DNA of 64,000 bases from Sutcliffiella tianshenii (GTDB lineage: Bacteria; Bacillota; Bacilli; Bacillales; Bacillaceae_I): NCBI RefSeq assembly GCF_016908565.1, contig NZ_JAFBED010000013.1:1-64000 (forward strand), in the 5' to 3' direction. The notes beneath the pieces were generated by a model. The model had not been told where the DNA came from. It was given only the letters and a program-made list of their open reading frames with translations, and ran no database searches. The translations under genes and the position numbers were made by a program. Positions 58,576 to 64,000 of this stretch are shown one piece after another; within the stretch, counting starts at the first letter, position 1; each line of letters opens with the position of its first letter.

Positions 58576-61134
58576 ATGAAAAAAAATGGTTTCAAATTCA
58601 CCGGTGATCAGAAAATATCTTTACAACCATTAATTTCTGATATTTCAAATAATTTTACCTATGAATTTTGGGTTAGACCTCAAACTGAAATAATGTTTGC
58701 AAATGAATCAATTAACCAAGTGGAAATGTTGAAATCACAGAACTGGTTGGTCGGCCCAGGATATGGTGGGGAAAATGGAACAGATGCTGGCTTTGGGATA
58801 TCTATTGGTACAAATGGAATAAACGTATTTGAATATGGAAAAAACTATTTTCCTACCTCACTGGAATATAATTTTGATAATACATCATGGAATCATTATG
58901 CAATAGTTTATAATAACAAAACTCCATATCTGTATATCAATGGCTACTTCGTAATAAAGGGGAAAACAAGTAATAAAGATAAAGTTTATCCTTCAGGAGT
59001 GTTAGGGGCCCTTGACTCCTATGGATTTTTTACAGGGGAATTCGCGGATGTAAGGATATGGGATTATCCTAGGTCCAAATATGAAATCAGGCAGTCCCGG
59101 GACAGCCAGATAACCGGTAATGAAACGGGGCTGCTTGCCTATATTGATATTGATGAAAAAGGAGCTACATTAAAGAAAGGGTACTATTTTAACGAGGTGG
59201 TTTATGAAGATAAAAATTTGTATCCTATACAGACTAATAGAAACAAGGAGATAACGGTTTCCATTATAATTCCGGTTTGTAATAAGTGGGAATATACTTT
59301 TTCTTGCGTGAAATCAATCATTCAGCATACTTTAAATATAAATTATGAAATTATTGTTGCGGATGACATGTCAACAGACCAGACTTTAAACATAAAAAAC
59401 TATTTCAGGAACATCGTTGTAGTGAAAGATGGTAAAAAGAGAGGCTTTTTGAAAAATTGTAATAATGCAGTTAAACATGCAAAAGGGAGGTATCTATTAT
59501 TTTTAAATAACGATACCTTAGTCAAGAAAGACTGGTTAAAATATCTTTTGGAATTATTCGAAAAGGATAAAAGAGTAGGGGTGGTCGGTTCGAAATTAAT
59601 ATTTCCTGACGGAAGGTTGCAGGAAGCTGGAAGTATAATATTTAAAGATGGATCTACCTTAGGTTATGGTAGAGGGGACTCTCCCGATAAACCGGAGTAT
59701 TCCTATGTTAGAGAGGTGAATTACTGCTCGGGTGCTTGCATCTTGGTGAAAAAAGAATTATTTTTCTCTGCAGGTATGTTTGACGAACAGTTTTCTCCTG
59801 CTTACTATGAAGAAGTTGATCTTTGCATGAAGATAAGAGAATTAGGATACAAGGTGATGTATCAACCTTTATCAGAAGTAATACATTATGAATTTGGTAG
59901 TTCATCTTCAAATGAAGCTGTTGAATTGATGAAGAAAAATAGAGAAAAGTTTTGTAGAAAGTGGAGTAAGGTATTAATAAATTACAAAACGGCAACCCAA
60001 GGGCAAATTTTGTCTAGAGATCATAAAAGTAATCCAATAAGAATTTTATACATTGATGATCGCATTCCTGATCCAAAACTTGGATCAGGATATCCTAGGA
60101 CTTTTTCGATTTTACAAACCTTATCAGAGCTTGGACCACAGATAACTTTTTTTCCATTACAAAACCCTGAACCCAATTTAATTCCAATGAGAACACTCCA
60201 ACAAAAGAAAATAGAAGTGATTTATACTAATTCAAACAGAAAAATAAATTTTATGGATTTTTATAAAAATAGAAAAAATTATTATGATGTGGTGTGGATA
60301 AGTCGGCCGCATAACTTAAAAGAAGTTTTTAGTGTCATAAAATCGGTGAATCCCAACCAAAAAATCATTTATGATGTTGAGGCATTATTTTCGCAAAGGG
60401 AAATTCTTAGATTTCAAATAGAAGGAAAGTTGCTGTCGCCTCAGGAAAAAGAAAAAATAATAAATAGTGAAATGGACTTAATCAAAAAAGCTGATATTCT
60501 AGTGACAGTCTCCAATCAGGAAAGTGTTTTTATTAAAAAGTATATCACTAAACCTATATATGTAATTGGGCATTCTGTAAAACTGAATATAACACCGAAA
60601 CCTTTTCAGGAGAGAAAAGATATTTTATTTGTTGGGGGATTTTTAACTTCGCCATCTCCGAACGAGGATGCAATATATTATTTTGTAAAAGAGATATACC
60701 CTAAAATATTTCAAAGAACAGGTGCGAATTTATGGATAGTTGGGGTGAATAATTCAAAACTTGTCCAAAGCCTTGCTTCATCTAATATAAGAGTGACCGG
60801 CAAGGTGGAGAATCTATGGGAATATTATAATAAATGCAAGGTATTTGTCATTCCTACGAGATATGCTGCGGGTATTCCCCTTAAAGCCTTGGAAGCTTTT
60901 TCTTATGGTTTACCTTCCGTTGTTACTCCATTGATTGCTAATCAAATGAATATTAAAGAAGGAACTGTTCTGATAGGAAATGAGCCAATTGACTTTGTTA
61001 ATAAAGTTGTCCATTGCTATAATGATTCAAAGACATGGCATAACCTTAAAGAAAACGCCATTGGATACATTAAGAAAGAGTATTCAGAAACAAGGTTAAA
61101 AAATACCTTGGGCAGCATACTCAAAACACTATAA
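58576..61134 (+). CDS. LamG - GT2 - GT4 three-domain glycosyltransferase
   Basis: A 852-residue fusion. Residues ~5-190 are a LamG/concanavalin-like jelly roll (FTYEFWVRPQTE, SWNHYAIVYNNKTPYLYINGYFV, FADVRIWDYPRS). Residues ~228-470 are GT2 (VSIIIPVCNKWEYTF, VADDMSTD, LFLNNDTLVK, NYCSGACILVKKELF, YYEEVDLCMKIRELGY). Residues ~490-850 are GT-B/GT4 (ILYIDDRIPDPKLGSGYPRT, DILFVGGFLTSPSPNEDAI, VIPTRYAAGIPLKALEAFSYGLP). No signal peptide, so the LamG domain is cytoplasmic in the mother cell, unusual for this fold. ATG 58576 is favoured over 58567 by RBS spacing. Confidence 0.88.
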   Translation: MKKNGFKFTGDQKISLQPLISDISNNFTYEFWVRPQTEIMFANESINQVEMLKSQNWLVGPGYGGENGTDAGFGISIGTNGINVFEYGKNYFPTSLEYNFDNTSWNHYAIVYNNKTPYLYINGYFVIKGKTSNKDKVYPSGVLGALDSYGFFTGEFADVRIWDYPRSKYEIRQSRDSQITGNETGLLAYIDIDEKGATLKKGYYFNEVVYEDKNLYPIQTNRNKEITVSIIIPVCNKWEYTFSCVKSIIQHTLNINYEIIVADDMSTDQTLNIKNYFRNIVVVKDGKKRGFLKNCNNAVKHAKGRYLLFLNNDTLVKKDWLKYLLELFEKDKRVGVVGSKLIFPDGRLQEAGSIIFKDGSTLGYGRGDSPDKPEYSYVREVNYCSGACILVKKELFFSAGMFDEQFSPAYYEEVDLCMKIRELGYKVMYQPLSEVIHYEFGSSSSNEAVELMKKNREKFCRKWSKVLINYKTATQGQILSRDHKSNPIRILYIDDRIPDPKLGSGYPRTFSILQTLSELGPQITFFPLQNPEPNLIPMRTLQQKKIEVIYTNSNRKINFMDFYKNRKNYYDVVWISRPHNLKEVFSVIKSVNPNQKIIYDVEALFSQREILRFQIEGKLLSPQEKEKIINSEMDLIKKADILVTVSNQESVFIKKYITKPIYVIGHSVKLNITPKPFQERKDILFVGGFLTSPSPNEDAIYYFVKEIYPKIFQRTGANLWIVGVNNSKLVQSLASSNIRVTGKVENLWEYYNKCKVFVIPTRYAAGIPLKALEAFSYGLPSVVTPLIANQMNIKEGTVLIGNEPIDFVNKVVHCYNDSKTWHNLKENAIGYIKKEYSETRLKNTLGSILKTL

Positions 61135-61197
61135 GTTAACATAAATTATTCATGAATATGGTAAGATAATAATTTTCCAATTTAAAAGGAGTATGTC

Positions 61198-62484
61198 ATG
61201 GAAATAGTTTCAATAATTTTAACAAGCTACAACAAACCACGAACGGTTGGATTGGCTATTGAAAGTGTCATAAACCAAACCTTTCGCAACTGGGAACTTT
61301 TTATCATGGACGACAATTCAGATCAAGAAACGGTACACATCATTAAAAAATATCTGGATCATCCAGATATTCACTATCATAACAGTAATATCAAAGACAG
61401 CGAGAGGTATAAAACAACACGATATGCTACATTAATCAATAATGCGATCCCCTTATCCAAAGGAACCTATCTAACGTATCTCACAGACGACAATATATAT
61501 CTGCCTAATCGACTGGAGGAAATGACCAAGTTTTTTTCGAAGTTCCCAAAACTGGATATTGTCTATTCGGAGCAACAAGTTCAAGGTGTGGAACAAAACG
61601 GGAAAATATCGTGGAAAGGCACAAGAAAAGCAAAGAATATTTTAACAAACCCTGTCGGATTGGTTGATCATTGTTCTGTCATGCATACCAGGAGAATTGC
61701 AGATTTGGTGTTTCAAAAGTTTGGCAGCTATTGGGATGATGATCCTTCTGTCTGGCAATTCGGTGATGCAGCTTTTTGGAAAAGGCTGACTGCGTTTCAG
61801 CCATTTTATCCAATACCTAAGATTTTAGATATCGCATATAAAACTCCTCAATCCTTTCAAACTTTAAATACTCATTTACCCAGCCATTTACCTGACGGCA
61901 CACTCGTAAGAGCGCTATTGCCCGACGTATACCTAATAGATAACCAGTTGCGTCGAAGAATTTCTTCAACCGCTTTTTCTGCATTGAAATATGATTCCAA
62001 CCAGATTGTTGACATTCCAGATCCTTTTCTTTTTAAATACAAGGAAGGCCTTCCTTTGAATAAAGACGCATTCTCGAATCCATGGCTCTTCCCTAACATG
62101 AGACTGGTATACTCTTCTACGAATAATCAGCTTTATTACATTCAACAAAATAAAAAGCATCCCATTAATGACAAATTGATGAAAGAATACAAATTCGACC
62201 TCCGCCAAGCCATAAAAGTTGATGATCAATTACTAGGTGGAATTCCTGAAGGTGGTACATTTGAAGCAGTAAGTAAAACATCATTGCTTCCTGATGGCAT
62301 ACTGTTTTTCGATGGGAAAGATTACTATCTAAGTATGAAGAACAAACTACATCCAATCGATAAGGTAGTCATCATAAAATTGCGTCTTCCGGTATCCGAA
62401 CCGGTTAACCTTGATGAGGAATTTAAAAAGAAGTTTAAACAGGGGGAACCTTTTTCATGGTCCATCCAGAAAAGACTAGACTAA
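61198..62484 (+). CDS. SpsA-like GT2 glycosyltransferase with three C-terminal repeats (paralogue)
   Basis: A 428-residue paralogue of the 54989 gene: VSIILTSYNKPRTVGLAIES, FIMDDNSDQ, YLTDDNIYLP, VDHCSVMHTRRIA, GDAAFWKRL. The same three C-terminal repeats follow (HLPDGTLVRALLPDVYLIDNQ..., YYIQQNKKHPI...FDLRQAIKVDD, LLPDGILFFDGKDYYLSMKN). Codon usage appears less AT-rich than the upstream copy. Start ATG 61198 with AAAAGGAG. Its stop codon is within a hairpin terminator. Confidence 0.88.
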   Translation: MEIVSIILTSYNKPRTVGLAIESVINQTFRNWELFIMDDNSDQETVHIIKKYLDHPDIHYHNSNIKDSERYKTTRYATLINNAIPLSKGTYLTYLTDDNIYLPNRLEEMTKFFSKFPKLDIVYSEQQVQGVEQNGKISWKGTRKAKNILTNPVGLVDHCSVMHTRRIADLVFQKFGSYWDDDPSVWQFGDAAFWKRLTAFQPFYPIPKILDIAYKTPQSFQTLNTHLPSHLPDGTLVRALLPDVYLIDNQLRRRISSTAFSALKYDSNQIVDIPDPFLFKYKEGLPLNKDAFSNPWLFPNMRLVYSSTNNQLYYIQQNKKHPINDKLMKEYKFDLRQAIKVDDQLLGGIPEGGTFEAVSKTSLLPDGILFFDGKDYYLSMKNKLHPIDKVVIIKLRLPVSEPVNLDEEFKKKFKQGEPFSWSIQKRLD

Positions 62485-62507
62485 CATTTTATTAGTCTGG
62501 TCTTTTT
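62472..62507. terminator. Terminator overlapping the end of the last GT gene
   Basis: AAGACTAGACTAA/TTAGTCTGGTCTT arms with TTTTTT tail; the first arm contains the last codons and stop of the GT2 gene. It also works for the convergent cgeB-like gene. Confidence 0.85.
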
Positions 62508-62515
62508 TATGTTTT

Positions 62516-63484
62516 TTACCTTATATCTTTTAGAAGGATAGAAAGCATTGCTTTTAAACGGTTGTGTATTGTATGCTCCTTTAACACTCTAAATCTTGCT
62601 CTGGAGGCAATCGCTTTTCTTTCCTCTTCATTATCCAAGTAATAATCTGTCTTATTCATCAGGTCTTCAAAGCCCCTGAAAGAGACAATCTCCTCCCCTT
62701 CAATAAAGTGTTTAGATAGATCCTCTTTGTGCTCTATCAACTGGAATGCACCGCATGCTGCTACATCAAATGTCCTGTTATTGATGCACCTTCCAATAAT
62801 GCCGAGGTGGTTCTGGTTGTATTTAAGATTATATGGCCGATGAGTATTTAGTACGATTTTTGAAGTTGAATAATAGTAAGCAACCTTGGCCGGTTCCACC
62901 CATCCTTCATGAATCATCAGGTTGGGATTACGCTTAAAAGACTTCATATGGCTTTTCCAACTACCGACAAGGATGATGTTCCTCTTTGTATAGTGTAAAA
63001 GGAGTTGTACGAACTTTATTCTATCGGGATAAGGATAGCCCACTAGACAAAAGTCACTGATATAGCCAAAAGTATTATTTGGTTTATATATATGCTCGTT
63101 TGTTCCCAATGGAAGGTGGAAGCTTTTCTTGTATCCTTGCTGTTGATAATAGTGAAGAGCAGCAGTATCAATTGTAAACAAATAATCGTAATGTTCACCA
63201 AGCGAAGCTGTTCTGTCCATATAATAGGGGTCTTCCGTCAACCACGCCACACTTTTAACTTTATGCTCCCTTAAAATATCCAGTATCTCCAAAGGCAGTT
63301 GATAACCGATAAGAGTAAGGGCAACCTGAGGCATAAATTTATGAAGTATTACTTTTAGAGTAGGAACACCATCTTTGAAATCAAAGAAGGTAACATCATG
63401 CTTCTTTCGTAGATCCTGATGAATCCAGGAATCAAAGTGTTTGTATATACCTTTATTTCCAGAAGAAATCAGTAATATTTTCAT
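62516..63484 (-). CDS. cgeB: CgeB-like spore maturation glycosyltransferase
   Basis: A 322-residue CgeB-family GT-B protein: MKILLISSGNKGIYKHFDSW, the DUF3880-like LREHKVKSVAWLTEDPYYMD, FCLVGYPYPDRIKF, and the C-terminal domain RCINNRTFDVAACGAFQLIEH...EEIVSF. CgeB acts in glycosylation of the outermost spore layer (crust) in B. subtilis; cgeA, a partner there, is not seen here. It is transcribed toward the polysaccharide operon. A sigma-K-type promoter (63550-63577) lies 66 nt upstream. Confidence 0.85.
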   Translation of the reverse strand: MKILLISSGNKGIYKHFDSWIHQDLRKKHDVTFFDFKDGVPTLKVILHKFMPQVALTLIGYQLPLEILDILREHKVKSVAWLTEDPYYMDRTASLGEHYDYLFTIDTAALHYYQQQGYKKSFHLPLGTNEHIYKPNNTFGYISDFCLVGYPYPDRIKFVQLLLHYTKRNIILVGSWKSHMKSFKRNPNLMIHEGWVEPAKVAYYYSTSKIVLNTHRPYNLKYNQNHLGIIGRCINNRTFDVAACGAFQLIEHKEDLSKHFIEGEEIVSFRGFEDLMNKTDYYLDNEEERKAIASRARFRVLKEHTIHNRLKAMLSILLKDIR

Positions 63485-63549
63485 CGTTTATCACCTTCAC
63501 GTTTAAGCATTCACTTAAAAGAGAACAACTTCCACAATAAATATAGGCT

Positions 63550-63577
63550 TATCATATGAACCTATTTCAATTTTTGT
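63550..63577 (-). promoter_or_regulatory. Sigma-K-type promoter of the cgeB-like gene
   Basis: On the minus strand: AC (63577-63576), 17 nt, CATATGATA (63558-63550), an exact AC-N17-CATANNNTA. Confidence 0.65.
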
Positions 63578-63749
63578 GAACATTAATTGAATCAGATAAA
63601 AATAAGCAATTTGTCTAAAGACACTAGTCCATTCCAACTCACTCTTGTAAACATATATATAAGTATGTCAAAAGAACCAGGAAATCATGAACCTCATTCT
63701 GTTAATTCGATCTGGATTCTTTTGATAAAATCATTAAGGAGTGGATTAT

Positions 63750-64000
63750 ATGAAGAAAAATACTGGCTGTGGCTGTAATGGCCATCACGAATGTCCAGCA
63801 GGACCTGCTTGCGATAAAGCAAAATCCAGAAGCACATTCTGTGAAGCAGCATCCTTCCCAGGACCGTCTGAAGTAACAAATGCTGTAATCGCTGATGTTC
63901 TGATGGAAACATTGGTGGAAGCGGACATTACTCTTCCTACTTATGCTTCTGATATCAAGCACATTAGAAAGAATGTGCACTTGACTCAGTGTAAAGCATT
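63750..64000 (+). CDS. Cys-rich LTQC-domain protein, partial (runs off the window)
   Basis: The first ~83 residues are visible. A Cys/His-rich N-terminus (TGCGCNGHHECPAGPACDKAK, CEAASFPGP) precedes the domain start (VLMETLVEADITLPTY...IRKNVHLTQCKA), clearly matching IKKRVKLTQCRLL of the 46426 product. A good AAGGAGTGG RBS precedes ATG 63750. The remainder lies beyond position 64000. Putative spore-surface protein by context. Confidence 0.72.
   Translation, partial: MKKNTGCGCNGHHECPAGPACDKAKSRSTFCEAASFPGPSEVTNAVIADVLMETLVEADITLPTYASDIKHIRKNVHLTQCKA

Noticed and set aside
61140-61148. CATAAATTA before the second SpsA-like gene
   Set aside because: No AC element at the proper spacing; the gene is more likely read from the upstream operon.

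Overview
The window is a chromosomal segment of an endospore-forming Bacillaceae bacterium (Firmicutes; the genus cannot be fixed from sequence alone). The evidence is strong AGGAGG-type ribosome binding sites, frequent TTG and GTG starts, many sporulation genes, and gene order matching the Bacillus subtilis yjbH-yjcH interval (yjbH, yjbI, cwlQ, yjbK, yjbL, relQ, nadF, yjbO, prpE, yjbQ, fabI ... cotO ... spoVIF, yjcD, yjcF, yjcG, yjcH). No transposase, integrase, phage gene, CRISPR array or rRNA was seen. One tRNA-Val(GAC) and one recognisable regulatory RNA (RoxS/RsaE) are present.

Layout. 1-10.3 kb: housekeeping and stress genes (YjbH Spx adaptor, truncated globin, CwlQ, CYTH phosphatase, RelQ alarmone synthetase, NAD kinase, pseudouridine synthase, PrpE, CPA2 antiporter, FabI), with RoxS and a Rex-like box beside yjbH and a FapR-like box before fabI. 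10.4-20.2 kb: spore coat block with cotI, cotSA, cotS, ytxO, a polyaspartate protein, ytcC-ytcB-ytcA, ytdA, cotO and a Cys-rich protein. In B. subtilis cotI to ytdA lie elsewhere on the chromosome; here they sit between fabI and cotO. 20.5-25.7 kb: a spoVA-2-type operon (YhcN-like lipoprotein, SpoVAC, SpoVAD, SpoVAE, DUF1657, 2Duf), then a YjcZ-like peptide, SpoVIF and an Sda-like checkpoint peptide. 25.9-36.8 kb: YjcD helicase, metallo-hydrolase, YetF-like DUF421, YjcF-YjcG-YjcH, a sulfonate/nitrate-type ABC importer, a SCO protein, an HD hydrolase, a tiny WYL-type protein behind LexA boxes, and the tRNA.

36.9-44.6 kb: a thiol/persulfide redox region. It holds a rhodanese-metallo-beta-lactamase fusion and a six-gene minus-strand cluster (CcdA, response regulator, sensor kinase, OsmC-like, membrane protein, TlpA/ResA-like). 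The cluster diverges from a membrane rhodanese-like gene across a 16-bp-arm palindrome that resembles a CsoR/CstR operator and embeds two mirror-image promoters.

44.6-64 kb: a chromosomal ParM-like actin with a small partner, two divergent beta-rich proteins with a shared domain (a third starts at the right edge), then a large visibly AT-rich spore-polysaccharide cluster. That cluster encodes dTDP-L-rhamnose (rfbABDC, order of spsIJKL), a GDP-deoxyhexose probably D-rhamnose (manC, gmd, rmd), and five transferases with unusual architectures: two SpsA-like GT2 enzymes carrying three C-terminal repeats, a LamG-GT2-GT4 fusion, a pyruvyltransferase and a GT61. A convergent CgeB-like gene follows. 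AC-N16/17-CATANNNTA (sigma-K type) promoters precede the YjcZ-like gene, rfbA and the cgeB-like gene, which ties this glycosylation to the late mother cell.
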